Positions 7,562 to 15,355 of a DNA stretch of 20,317 nt are shown in pieces; position 1 is the first letter of the stretch; each line of letters opens with the position of its first letter. The DNA lies in assembly GCA_021827245.1 (NCBI GenBank), contig JAKAWN010000072.1, forward strand, positions 1 to 20,317, in the 5' to 3' direction. The position numbers were made by a program, and so were the translations under genes. The stretch is from Acidobacteriota bacterium (GTDB lineage Bacteria > Acidobacteriota > Terriglobia > UBA7540). The notes beneath the pieces are model-generated. The model saw only the letters and a list, made by a program, of their open reading frames with translations. It ran no database searches and was not told the DNA's origin.

Positions 7562-7578
7562 TGGAGGCGAGGACGGCA

Positions 7579-8727
7579 ATGCCCTTTACACTTGGAAAGC
7601 TATTCTCAGCGAGATTTCGCGTCAGACAATGCATTCGATCTGTGCGGAGCGCCTTTGCGGAGCGGCGTTGGCTCGTTGTGCTGGCCGCTGTGCTGGCATG
7701 GGGCGCTTTGCCTTTGCGGGCGCAAACCTTTGATCCCGCCTTCATGGTCGGGGCGGGAATACAGACCAACTACGACTATCTGAATACGGTTGGCTTGCCA
7801 AGCGTCAACGACTTTCCGCTGGACCATGCGCGTCTCTATTTCAGCGGCGATGTGACAAACAACATCAGCATGATGTTCAACACGGATTACGACCCGGCGA
7901 GCGACAGCATGAAGATTTTGGACGCGGTCGGGGAATTTCACTCATCGCCAAAACTCAACGTGTGGGTCGGCCGGTTCCTGCCGCCCAGCGATCGCGCGAA
8001 TCTTTACGGTCCCTTTTACTCTAACGAATGGGCCGTATACACGGACGGGATTCAAGACGGTTATCCATTCGTCTTCCAGGGGCGTGACGACGGCGCCGCC
8101 TATTGGGGCGACTTCAAGGCAGGCATTGCGAAGATTAAAGTGTCAACCGGCGCATTCAGCGGCCTTTCATCCGATGGCGTCAATCACCTCATTTGGGCGA
8201 GTAGAGTACAGATTGATTTCTGGGACCCGGAGAACGGCTATTACCTGAACGGGACGTACTATGGTGGCAAGAACCTGCTGGCGATTGGCGGCGCGACGCA
8301 GGTGCAGAACGGGAACACCGCGACCACCGGCGATTTTCTGATGGAAAGGAAAGTTGGGGACGGAGGCGCTTTCACAATCGAGAGCGAGTATTCCCGCTAC
8401 AACGGCCTCGGCGGCTACAACTCAAAGTACGGCAAAAGCGAAGGCGCTTACGGGCTTGCATCCTTCCTGATTCCGAAAGAAGTCGCCATAGGGAAATTTG
8501 AAGTCCTCGGCAAATACGCCATCGCGGAGTTTACCGACGGCCTGGTTGGCGGTCCAAGCTACCGTCAAGGGACCGCGGAGCTCAACTTCGACTACATTAT
8601 CGAGCAATTTAACGCTCGCGTAATGAGCTTCTACCGAAGGACGCATTTCAACGCCGTAGAGGCGAACAACTGGGAGGCCGGGATCGGCCTGCAGCTCCAG
8701 ATTTCCAAAAGCTTCAAGGCAAAGTAA
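7579..8727 (+). CDS. outer-membrane porin (OprP/O-like beta-barrel), probable urea porin
   Basis: A protein of about 382 residues. A basic N-region, a hydrophobic core (LVVLAAVLAWGALPL, about 32-46) and an LRA-Q cleavage site (after residue 48) form a signal peptide. The mature part is rich in alternating aromatic/polar strands, for example RLYFSGDVTNNISMMFNTDY and LNVWVGRFLPPSDRANLYG, typical of 16-strand phosphate-selective-porin-like barrels. There is no heme or lipid motif. I start at the ATG at 7579, which has gagga five bases upstream and gives a proper signal peptide. Earlier in-frame starts (GTG 7456, ATG 7561) would add an unlikely leader. It directly precedes urtA, 87 bases away on the same strand. 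In Methylophilus a porin gene (fmdC) heads a urea/amide ABC transporter cluster in the same way, so passage of urea through the outer membrane is a reasonable inference. Confidence 0.75.
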   Translation: MPFTLGKLFSARFRVRQCIRSVRSAFAERRWLVVLAAVLAWGALPLRAQTFDPAFMVGAGIQTNYDYLNTVGLPSVNDFPLDHARLYFSGDVTNNISMMFNTDYDPASDSMKILDAVGEFHSSPKLNVWVGRFLPPSDRANLYGPFYSNEWAVYTDGIQDGYPFVFQGRDDGAAYWGDFKAGIAKIKVSTGAFSGLSSDGVNHLIWASRVQIDFWDPENGYYLNGTYYGGKNLLAIGGATQVQNGNTATTGDFLMERKVGDGGAFTIESEYSRYNGLGGYNSKYGKSEGAYGLASFLIPKEVAIGKFEVLGKYAIAEFTDGLVGGPSYRQGTAELNFDYIIEQFNARVMSFYRRTHFNAVEANNWEAGIGLQLQISKSFKAK

Positions 8728-8754
8728 GAACGAAGTGAGTGCGCTGAAGGTTGC

Positions 8755-8773
8755 GGCAGGCTTGGCGTCTGCC
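8755..8773. repeat. hairpin between porin and urtA
   Basis: ggcagg (8755-8760) pairs with tctgcc (8768-8773), five Watson-Crick pairs plus one G-T, around a 7-base loop. It lies in the 87-base gap before urtA and has no T run behind it. It may be an mRNA processing or stability element. Confidence 0.35.
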
Positions 8774-8814
8774 CCTAAAACTAAATTCAAACATGCTGCA
8801 GAGGAGGAACGCTC

Positions 8815-10047
8815 ATGAAGGGTTTGTTGAAGGTGGTCGCTTCGAGGCGTAGATGGGTGCTCGTTCTGGCCGCCGTTCTGGCTGTGGCGATTTCGACGGC
8901 GGCTCGGAGGCTGCTCATGGCGCAAGGAGGGGGAACCGTTAAGGTCGGCGTGCTCCAGTCTCTAACGGGCACGATGGCGATCAGCGAAGTGCCTGTCAAG
9001 GATGCGGAGATTTTTGCCATAGATCAACTGAATGCTTCGGGCGGCGTCCTGGGGAAAAAAATCGTGCCCATCGTTGAGGACGGCGAGTCCGAGCCGGCAA
9101 TGTTTGCGCAAAAAGCGCAAAAACTGATTGAGGATGACAAAGTGGTGACCGTGTTTGGCGGCTGGACCTCCGCCAGCCGGAAGGCCATGCTTCCGGTTTT
9201 CCAACAGTTTCACAACCTTTTGTGGTATCCGGTTCAATTTGAGGGAAATGAATGTTCGCCGAACATCATGTACTCCGGCGCCCAACCCAACCAACAGATC
9301 CTGCCGGCCCTCGATTGGGCGTTCGAGAAAGGATATAAGAAATACTTTCTTCTCGGCTCGGACTACGTCTTTCCCCGAACTGCAAACCTGATCCTGAAGA
9401 AGCACATCCTGCACCGGGGCGGTGAAGTGGTGGGCGAGGAGTACGTTCCGCTCGGCGGCACAGACTTCAGCTCCATCATCATGAAGATCCGACTTGCCAA
9501 GCCCGACATCATTTTCAATACCCTCAACGGCGACAGCAACGTTTCCTTCTTTAAACAAATGTCCGCCGCTGGCATGCCCCCGTCAAAGTTTCCGGTGATG
9601 TCTTTCAGCATTGCGGAGCAGGAAGCAAAGGCCATGGGCACTCAGCTTGTGACCGACAGCTACGCCGCATGGAATTACTTCGAGAGCCTGAACAACCCTC
9701 TGAACAAAAAATTCCTGGCCGCCTATCACACCAAGTACCCACACTCGCCGATGGATGACCCGATGGTCCACGGGTATATTGACGTCATCCTGTGGGCGGA
9801 GGCTGTGAAAAAGGCGAATAGTTTTGACCCCAACGCCGTCAGGAAGGCAGCCACGGAGCTCGGCTGGGAAAATTCGGTTATGGGCAAAATCAAATTCGCG
9901 CCCAATCAGAGCTTGTATCAGACAGCTTACGTGGGGAAACTCCAACCCGACGGCCAATTCAGGATTCTTTGGCAATCGAAAGAGCCGCTCAATCCGCAAC
10001 CGTACGATCCACTCGTCTTCCCTGGAAAGAGCTGCGTGGTGCACTAG
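8815..10047 (+). CDS. urtA: Urea ABC transporter, substrate-binding protein UrtA
   Basis: Periplasmic urea receptor of the Urt high-affinity importer. The 410 residues begin with a basic/hydrophobic export signal (about 11-36), then the Leu/Ile/Val-binding-type fold. Family hallmarks are VKVGVLQSLTGTMAISE, VKDAEIFAIDQLNASGGVLG, VFGGWTSASRKAMLPVF, LLWYPVQFEGNECSPNIMY, PLGGTDFSSI and IFNTLNGDSN, all characteristic of UrtA rather than of branched-chain amino acid receptors. The start has gaggagg at 8800-8806 eight bases before the ATG. There is no clear lipobox, so it is probably a soluble periplasmic protein. It follows the porin and precedes the permease genes. A stem-loop right after it probably sets its expression above that of the membrane parts. 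Confidence 0.96.
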   Translation: MKGLLKVVASRRRWVLVLAAVLAVAISTAARRLLMAQGGGTVKVGVLQSLTGTMAISEVPVKDAEIFAIDQLNASGGVLGKKIVPIVEDGESEPAMFAQKAQKLIEDDKVVTVFGGWTSASRKAMLPVFQQFHNLLWYPVQFEGNECSPNIMYSGAQPNQQILPALDWAFEKGYKKYFLLGSDYVFPRTANLILKKHILHRGGEVVGEEYVPLGGTDFSSIIMKIRLAKPDIIFNTLNGDSNVSFFKQMSAAGMPPSKFPVMSFSIAEQEAKAMGTQLVTDSYAAWNYFESLNNPLNKKFLAAYHTKYPHSPMDDPMVHGYIDVILWAEAVKKANSFDPNAVRKAATELGWENSVMGKIKFAPNQSLYQTAYVGKLQPDGQFRILWQSKEPLNPQPYDPLVFPGKSCVVH

Positions 10048-10061
10048 CAGGGAAAAGTGCG

Positions 10062-10096
10062 CTTCGGCCGGCCATTGCAGCAAGTCTCGGCCGAGG
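10062..10096. repeat. stable hairpin between urtA and urtB
   Basis: cttcggccg (10062-10070) pairs with cggccgagg (10088-10096): nine pairs, one of them G-T, with a 17-base loop. It sits 14 bases after the urtA stop. Its 3' arm runs into the G-rich stretch (10093-10102) that would serve as urtB ribosome binding site. Hairpins at this place in binding-protein transporter operons, such as malE-malF, protect the upstream mRNA and lower downstream expression. Confidence 0.6.
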
Positions 10097-10114
10097 GGGG
10101 AGAATAGCGGGACC

Positions 10115-11026
10115 ATGGGCCATTCTGCAATTGTAGCGGGACAAATATTCAACGGAATCAGCGTCGGATCCATTCTGCTGCTGGCGGCACTGGGTTTGGC
10201 CTTGAGCTTTGGCGTGATGAAAGTCATCAACATGGCTCATGGGGAGATGCTGATGGTCGGAGGGTATTTGTCTTATGTGACCGGCCGATACGTCCATGGC
10301 CCACTGGCGCTTCCGGTGGCCATGTTCGTCGGGTTCGCAGGCGCAACCATTCTCGGGGCGATTCTTGAGCTCACGATCATTCGCCACTTGTACGGGCGGC
10401 CGCTCGACACACTGATCGTCACCTGGGGAGTCAGCTTAATCCTGCAGCAGGGCGCGCGGAGCCTCTTCGGAGCGATCGGCGTGGACGTGACCGCTCCGGA
10501 CTGGCTCCAGCACTCGATCTCCGTGAGCCATGGATTTTTGGCGGGACTCGATTTACCGTACGTTCGGCTATTCATCATTGTTGTCGCCCTGGCGGTGTTT
10601 GCCGCGGTTCTTCTGTGTATTGCGCGGACTCGCTGGGGCGTGATGCTCCGCGCGGTTCACCAGGACCGCGCAATGGCGGAGGCCCTTGGCGTCAACACCC
10701 GTTTGATTGACCTGCTTGTTTTCGCGCTGGGCACCGGAATCGCCGGCCTTGCCGGTTCCGTTTTGGCTTTGATTGCTCCGGTCACCCCGACGGTCGGCCA
10801 AAGTTACATTGTTTACGCGTTTCTTGTTGTGATCGTGGGAGGGCCCGGAAGCGTCATCGGGGCAGCCCTGGCGGCGGTGCTCGTCGGTTTATTCTCAGCG
10901 ACGACTCAGATCTTCACGAGCGTGAGCCGTTCCGATGTCTTGCTGTTGATGGGGGTCATCGTGTTTATTCAATTCCGGCCCAAGGGCATCGTCGCGACTC
11001 ACAGCAGGCTTCTTGACGATGCCTAG
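10115..11026 (+). CDS. urtB: Urea ABC transporter, permease UrtB
   Basis: Inner-membrane permease of the LivH type, 303 residues, about eight hydrophobic helices. Typical stretches are GQIFNGISVGSILLLAALGL, LSFGVMKVINMAHGEMLMVGGY (the permease NMAHGE motif), LIVTWGVSLILQQGARSLFG and GVIVFIQFRPKGIVA at the C-terminus. The frame is open far upstream, overlapping urtA. I start at the ATG at 10115 because it begins exactly where UrtB homology starts, and upstream residues look like out-of-frame urtA. The gap to urtA is 67 bases and carries a hairpin. The end overlaps urtC by 8 bases, which suggests translational coupling. This is the short form of UrtB, without the long N-terminal extension that some species have. 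Confidence 0.94.
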   Translation: MGHSAIVAGQIFNGISVGSILLLAALGLALSFGVMKVINMAHGEMLMVGGYLSYVTGRYVHGPLALPVAMFVGFAGATILGAILELTIIRHLYGRPLDTLIVTWGVSLILQQGARSLFGAIGVDVTAPDWLQHSISVSHGFLAGLDLPYVRLFIIVVALAVFAAVLLCIARTRWGVMLRAVHQDRAMAEALGVNTRLIDLLVFALGTGIAGLAGSVLALIAPVTPTVGQSYIVYAFLVVIVGGPGSVIGAALAAVLVGLFSATTQIFTSVSRSDVLLLMGVIVFIQFRPKGIVATHSRLLDDA

Positions 11027-12188
11027 ATTTCGCGCCATAAAAATCGCTTTCGAAATTGCCGTTCTCGGCGTGGCGGCGTACGCCCCTTACTACCTGTCCT
11101 CGTATAATCTTTCGTTGCTGGCGCGCTTTTTTGCCTTGGCCATCCTGGCGCTTGGGCTGTCGCTTGTCTGGGGCTGGGGAGGCATGCTCAGCCTCGGGCA
11201 GGGGGTCTTCTTTGGCTTGGGTGCATATAGCCTGGCGATGTATCTGAAGCTTGTGGGGCGCGGGCCGGGTGATTTGCCGGACTTCATGGTTTGGTCCGGC
11301 CTGTCGAATTTGCCGTGGTGGTGGAAATGGTTCCATAGCCCTGTGGTGGCGATTGCCGGGGTGGTCATTTTCCCGGCCATTGCTGCCGCCGCGCTTGCAT
11401 GGCTGGTCTTTCACCGAAGAGTGGGCGGCGTTTACTTTGCGTTGGTCACGCAGGCCCTGGCTCTGGCCTTTGCGACGCTCCTGGTCAGCGAGCAGGCGTA
11501 CACGGGAGGCTTTAATGGCCTCACTGATTTCAGCGCCTTGCTCGGCTTCTCGCTCCTTGATCCCAAGGTTGAGCGGGGGCTATTTTGGATCACTCTCGGA
11601 TTGCTGGCGTTCGCGTTCGTGTTCCTGCGTTGGCTGCTCGGAACGGACTTCGGGCGGATCGTTTTGGCGATTCGCGACGGGGAGAATCGCGTTCGGTTTC
11701 TTGGATACAACCCCGTTCCTTACAAAGTTGCGGTGTTTGCCATCGGCGGCGCGTTAGCAGGAATATCGGGCGCTCTTTACATGCTGCATGCAGGCGTGAT
11801 CTCGCCGGCCATGGTCGGCGTGGTGCCCTCAATTGAAATGATTGTATGGGTCGCGGTGGGAGGACGAGAAAGTTTGATCGGGGCCATCATCGGGACGTTG
11901 CTCGTCAATTTCGGAAAAGATTGGGTCAGCAGTGCAATGCCGAGCGCTTGGCTGTATGTGATGGGCGGACTTTTCGTTTTGGTTGTCACCGTGGCGCCCA
12001 AGGGTTTGAGCGGGCTTTGGAGCCCCAACCTGGTGGATTGGTTCAGAGTCAAGATCCTGCGGAAATCACGCAAAAAGCATTTTGCTTCACTCGCTGAAAC
12101 TGAACCTGCGGTTGCCGGCGCAAACATGGCTACCGTCGCCACGGACATTCATTCCCTTGATCCACCTGAAAGACTGGACGAAGCATGA
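11019..12188 (+). CDS. urtC: Urea ABC transporter, permease UrtC
   Basis: Second inner-membrane permease (LivM type), about 389 residues and 9-10 hydrophobic helices. Hallmarks are LSLVWGWGGMLSLGQGVFFGL, the long periplasmic loop with FMVWSGLSNLPWWWKWF, YFALVTQALALAFATLL, EQAYTGGFNGLTDF, NRVRFLGYNPVPYKVAVF and EMIVWVAVGGRESLIGAIIG. The WGWGGMLSLGQ and GGFNGLTDF motifs are specific to UrtC. I prefer the ATG at 11019 (agcagg ten bases upstream); a TTG at 11013 would add two residues. It overlaps urtB by 8 bases and urtD by 4 (ATGA). A C-terminal tail of about 40 residues, past the last helix, is cytoplasmic and poorly conserved. Confidence 0.94.
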   Translation: MPRFRAIKIAFEIAVLGVAAYAPYYLSSYNLSLLARFFALAILALGLSLVWGWGGMLSLGQGVFFGLGAYSLAMYLKLVGRGPGDLPDFMVWSGLSNLPWWWKWFHSPVVAIAGVVIFPAIAAAALAWLVFHRRVGGVYFALVTQALALAFATLLVSEQAYTGGFNGLTDFSALLGFSLLDPKVERGLFWITLGLLAFAFVFLRWLLGTDFGRIVLAIRDGENRVRFLGYNPVPYKVAVFAIGGALAGISGALYMLHAGVISPAMVGVVPSIEMIVWVAVGGRESLIGAIIGTLLVNFGKDWVSSAMPSAWLYVMGGLFVLVVTVAPKGLSGLWSPNLVDWFRVKILRKSRKKHFASLAETEPAVAGANMATVATDIHSLDPPERLDEA

Positions 12189-12964
12189 GCAGCGAGAACC
12201 CGGGCCTGCCATTCCTGCGCGTGGAAAATCTCACGGTCTCTTTTGATGGGTTCAAGGCCGTTGACGGCATGAACCTCTCGATGGAGCAGAATCAGGTGCG
12301 CGTGCTGATCGGGCCCAACGGCGCAGGCAAGTCAACGTTGCTTGATGCCATCATTGGACACGTTCGACCCACCGGCGGGAAGGTCATATTCAAGGGGCAC
12401 AACATCACCCGCCTGTCCGAATACAAAATTGTACGGAGAGGCATTTGCAGGAAATTCCAGGCGCCCGGGACCCTCGAGGGCCTGACCGTTTTTGAGAACC
12501 TTGCTCTGGCGGCGAGGAACAGACGAGGTTGCTTTAGCGCGATGATGCAGGGGAGGACGGCGGAAGAAAAGGAGCACGTCGAGGAAATTCTTCGGCTCAT
12601 CAACCTGGAAGATAAGAGGAATACCCTGGCGAAGGAACTTGCGCATGGCCAGAAGCAGTGGCTGGAAATCGGGATGGTCGTCGCGTCCAATGCAGATTTG
12701 CTGCTGCTTGACGAGCCGGCCGCGGGGATGTCTCACGGCGAGGCGGAGCAGACCGCTGAACTTATCCGACGGCTCACCGAGTGGCACAGCTTACTGGTGA
12801 TTGACCACGATATGAGCTTTGTAGCTCAATTGAATGCTCCGGTGACGGTTTTGCACCTCGGGAGATTCCTGATGGAGGGCACACTCGAAGAAGTCCGGGA
12901 CGATCCTCGGGTCAGAGAAGTCTACCTCGGAAGGGCGAAAGGGGATCACCGTGCTCGCGCTTGA
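12185..12964 (+). CDS. urtD: Urea ABC transporter, ATPase UrtD
   Basis: One of the two ATP-hydrolysing subunits (LivG type), 259 residues. Walker A is GPNGAGKS (43-50), the signature is LAHGQ (152-156, inside the UrtD-type LAHGQKQWLEIGM), Walker B is LLLLDEP (Asp176, Glu177), then AGMSHGEAEQTAELI and the H-loop VIDHDMSF. The LxHGQKQWLEI form of the signature separates UrtD from LivG. The ATG overlaps the urtC stop as ATGA, so the two are translationally coupled. The C-terminus overlaps urtE by 14 bases. Together with UrtE it powers UrtBC. Confidence 0.96.
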   Translation: MSSENPGLPFLRVENLTVSFDGFKAVDGMNLSMEQNQVRVLIGPNGAGKSTLLDAIIGHVRPTGGKVIFKGHNITRLSEYKIVRRGICRKFQAPGTLEGLTVFENLALAARNRRGCFSAMMQGRTAEEKEHVEEILRLINLEDKRNTLAKELAHGQKQWLEIGMVVASNADLLLLDEPAAGMSHGEAEQTAELIRRLTEWHSLLVIDHDMSFVAQLNAPVTVLHLGRFLMEGTLEEVRDDPRVREVYLGRAKGDHRARA

Positions 12965-13655
12965 AGGCGTCACCGCCGCATACGGCATGAGCCCGGTATT
13001 ATCCGACGTCAGCCTTTCCGTCGGACCGGCGGGTACCACCGGCCTGCTCGGCAGGAATGGTGTGGGAAAAACCACGCTGCTAAGGACAATCGTGGGGCTG
13101 CATCCGCTCGTCGCAGGGAAAGTCGTTTTCAACGGCGAGGATGTGACTAAGGTCAAGGCGTTTCAGCGGGCGCGCCGGGGAATCGGGTATGTCCCACAAG
13201 GGCGCGGGATTTTCCCCCACATGACCGTCGAGGAGAATCTTAGGGTGGCTTTTGCCGCGTTTTCTTCACGCGAATCGAATGGGGAAAAGCCTGTTCCGGA
13301 TTATGTTTACGATCTCTTTCCGGTCCTTGATCGCATGCGCAACCGAAAGGGCGGATTGCTCAGCGGAGGAGAGCAACAGCAGTTGGCTATTGCCAGGGCG
13401 CTGGTTACGCGTCCTAAACTCCTGATTTTCGATGAGCCGACTGAAGGCATCCAGCCCTCGATCGTCCAGCGAATCGAAGATGCGATCCGCAAGATCCAGG
13501 CGGAACTCAAAATCTCCATTTTAATCGTTGAGCACCTTGAATTCGTTTGGTCCGTGGCCGGCCGGTTCTACGTGATGCGAAAGGGGCGAATACTCGATGA
13601 AGGAGACCCGCGGAAACGCGACCCCGGGTCGGTGGTGCATCTGCTGAACGTCTAG
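12951..13655 (+). CDS. urtE: Urea ABC transporter, ATPase UrtE
   Basis: The second ATPase (LivF type), 234 residues. Walker A is GRNGVGKT (34-41). The Q-loop region GYVPQGRGIFPHMTVEENL is the usual UrtE/LivF form, the signature LSGGE starts at residue 137, Walker B is LLIFDEP (Asp161, Glu162), then TEGIQPSIVQRIEDAI and the H-loop VEHLEF. GIQPSIV-like and RNGxGKTT motifs are typical of UrtE. The start is a GTG at 12951, with aagggg-like bases in front and inside the end of urtD. It is the last gene of the transporter block; ureG begins 102 bases later on the same strand. Confidence 0.95.
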   Translation: MLALEGVTAAYGMSPVLSDVSLSVGPAGTTGLLGRNGVGKTTLLRTIVGLHPLVAGKVVFNGEDVTKVKAFQRARRGIGYVPQGRGIFPHMTVEENLRVAFAAFSSRESNGEKPVPDYVYDLFPVLDRMRNRKGGLLSGGEQQQLAIARALVTRPKLLIFDEPTEGIQPSIVQRIEDAIRKIQAELKISILIVEHLEFVWSVAGRFYVMRKGRILDEGDPRKRDPGSVVHLLNV

Positions 13656-13757
13656 GGCTCGTGCATCACGGAGCGGCTCGAGGCGGCTCGGGCGAGTCGG
13701 GACGAGGTTCGCGAAAAATCTGCCATTTGCGGAACGAATCTTTCGGAGGGGGTCGGC

Positions 13758-14501
13758 ATGTCACAAGGGAATTTACCACGAGCCTTTCGCGTCGGAATTG
13801 CAGGACCCGTTGGCTCCGGCAAAACCGCCTTGGTCGAAAGGCTCACCCGGCACATGTGGCCGAGCCACAATGTGGCCGTGGTAACCAACGACATTTACAC
13901 CAAAGAGGACGCCGAGTTTTTGCTCAAGCACGGAGTTCTTCCCGCCGAACGGGTGCGCGGCGTCGAAACCGGCGGCTGCCCTCACGCCGCTATTCGCGAA
14001 GACGCTTCGATGAATCTTCAGGCCATTGCGGAACTGGAAGACTCCCTTCCGGGACTCGAGCTGGTCTTCGTCGAGAGCGGGGGGGATAATCTGGCCGCGG
14101 CATTCAGCCCGGAGCTTGTGGATGTCTGGATTTATGTGATTGATGTTGCGGAAGGCGACAAAATCCCGCGCAAAGGCGGCCCCGGAATCACGCGCTCCGA
14201 TTTGCTGGTGATCAATAAAATAGATTTGGCGCAGTACGTGGGAGCGTCGCTGGAAATCATGGACCGGGACTCAAGGAAAATGCGCGGCGAGCTGCCTTTT
14301 GTATTTACGAACCTCCGCGCGGACGTGGGTCTCGACCGAGTGATGGCCTGGCTTGAGGAGCGCATTAAAGTTGCGCCGGGGTCCCGCCATAACGTCATTG
14401 ACGCGCACGCGCCTTATGCGCCGCATCCGCACTCACACAGTCACGATCATGACGGCGAGCCTGGGCACAGCCATGAAGACGCTCACGGACACCATCATTA
14501 G
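13758..14501 (+). CDS. ureG: Urease accessory GTPase UreG with His-rich C-terminal tail
   Basis: GTPase that delivers nickel to urease with UreF and UreD. The P-loop is GPVGSGKT (16-23), with [13 protein letters not shown], the metal-binding Cys-Pro-His ([11 protein letters not shown], Cys74), [15 protein letters not shown] and the guanine-specificity motif NKIDLA. The protein has 247 residues; UreG proteins are usually about 205. The extra length is a C-terminal tail: residues 217-247 contain 12 His among Asp, Ser, Pro and Gly, in [14 protein letters not shown] and HGHHH clusters. His stretches are known at the N-terminus of some UreG proteins and at the C-terminus of UreE, so this tail may store or bind nickel. 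No ureE is present in the window. ggagg at 13746-13750 lies seven bases before the ATG. It is the first urease gene after the transporter. Confidence 0.96.
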   Translation: MSQGNLPRAFRVGIAGPVGSGKTALVERLTRHMWPSHNVAVVTNDIYTKEDAEFLLKHGVLPAERVRGVETGGCPHAAIREDASMNLQAIAELEDSLPGLELVFVESGGDNLAAAFSPELVDVWIYVIDVAEGDKIPRKGGPGITRSDLLVINKIDLAQYVGASLEIMDRDSRKMRGELPFVFTNLRADVGLDRVMAWLEERIKVAPGSRHNVIDAHAPYAPHPHSHSHDHDGEPGHSHEDAHGHHH

Positions 14502-14507
14502 CAGCGC

Positions 14508-14545
14508 TTCCGTCCTTAAGCCGAACAAGGGCCGGACGGAATTTT
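14508..14545 (+). terminator. terminator-like hairpin between ureG and ureF
   Basis: A perfect 8-bp stem, ttccgtcc (14508-14515) with ggacggaa (14534-14541), encloses 18 bases and is followed by tttt (14542-14545). It starts seven bases after the ureG stop. The T run is short and the loop is large, so it may be a partial terminator or a processing element rather than a full stop, since ureF to ureC continue in the same direction. Confidence 0.5.
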
Positions 14546-14568
14546 CGCGATAGAATCCCTCAACGAAA

Positions 14569-15315
14569 GTGCCGGCAAACACTACAGACCGCCCTTCGAG
14601 TTGCTTTTCCTCTTCGTTGACGGATCTGCGTCTGTTGCAGTTGGCGGATAGTGCGCTACCGATAGGAACCCTTTCGCATTCCTTTGGACTTGAATCGCTC
14701 GTCGCCGCGAAACTTCTGGATGTAAGCAATCTGGAAGGATTTCTGCTCGGCTGGTTAACGGAGGCCGGCGCGATGGAATCTGTCTTTTGCCGCGAAGCAC
14801 TTCGTCTGGCGCGCGAGCATCCGGGCTCTATTCCGATCGAAAGATGGATCGAGTTCAACGTGCGTCTCAGCGCACGAAAGCTGGCGCGCGAAAGCCGAAT
14901 GGGGAGCATTGTCCTGGGCAGGAATTTCCTCGCAACCGTCGCAGCATTGCAGGACATTCCCGCGCTAACCAATTTGCTGGCCGGAATCAACGGCGGCCTG
15001 GAACCTTGCCGGACCGCAACTCATTATTGCGTAGCGTTCGGCCTGGTGGCCGGTTTGCTCGAGTTTGACGAGCAACGCACAATAATCACATTTCTCCATC
15101 AGTCCCTGGCAAGCATGGTTTCGGGCTGCCAGCGATTGATGCCGCTCGGCCAGACGGGTGCGGCTCGTATCTTGTGGAATTTGAAGCCGCAGGTGATTGA
15201 TACGGCGGAGCAATGCGTTGCCTACAATTCTGACACAGTGGCTTGCTTCATGCCGCTCCTCGAGTGCGGCGCCATGGAGCACCCGGCGCTGCGAACCCGG
15301 CTGTTCGTCAGCTGA
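14569..15315 (+). CDS. ureF: Urease accessory protein UreF
   Basis: Activates the urease apoenzyme with UreD and UreG; regarded as a GTPase-regulating scaffold. 248 residues, all-helical. The N-terminal family signature LLQLADSALPIGTLSHSFGLESLV is clear, then MESVFCREALRLA, a helical middle, AFGLVAGLL, and a C-terminal RTRLFVS, matching the usual R-x-S/T-R-L-F-x-S ending. The start is a GTG at 14569, which gives a short non-conserved leader of about 20 residues. A TTG about 16 codons later, just before the signature, is another possibility, and neither has a strong ribosome binding site. It lies 67 bases after ureG, behind the terminator-like hairpin, and 40 bases before ureD. Confidence 0.93.
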   Translation: MPANTTDRPSSCFSSSLTDLRLLQLADSALPIGTLSHSFGLESLVAAKLLDVSNLEGFLLGWLTEAGAMESVFCREALRLAREHPGSIPIERWIEFNVRLSARKLARESRMGSIVLGRNFLATVAALQDIPALTNLLAGINGGLEPCRTATHYCVAFGLVAGLLEFDEQRTIITFLHQSLASMVSGCQRLMPLGQTGAARILWNLKPQVIDTAEQCVAYNSDTVACFMPLLECGAMEHPALRTRLFVS

Positions 15316-15355
15316 CGGCGGCCGTGTGCATGGCGCACTTGTTCAAGGGACCAGA

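Noticed and set aside
7441..7578. Sigma-54 promoter for the urea operon, expected for nitrogen control
   Set aside because: No GG-N10-GC spacing with flanking TGGCAC/TTGC-like bases; the TTGC seen near 7518 is 13 bases from the nearest suitable GG.
7502..7580. Guanidine riboswitch (mini-ykkC type) upstream of the porin
   Set aside because: That class needs two hairpins each with an ACGR loop. The loops here are ttgct and a 9-base spacer, so it does not fit.
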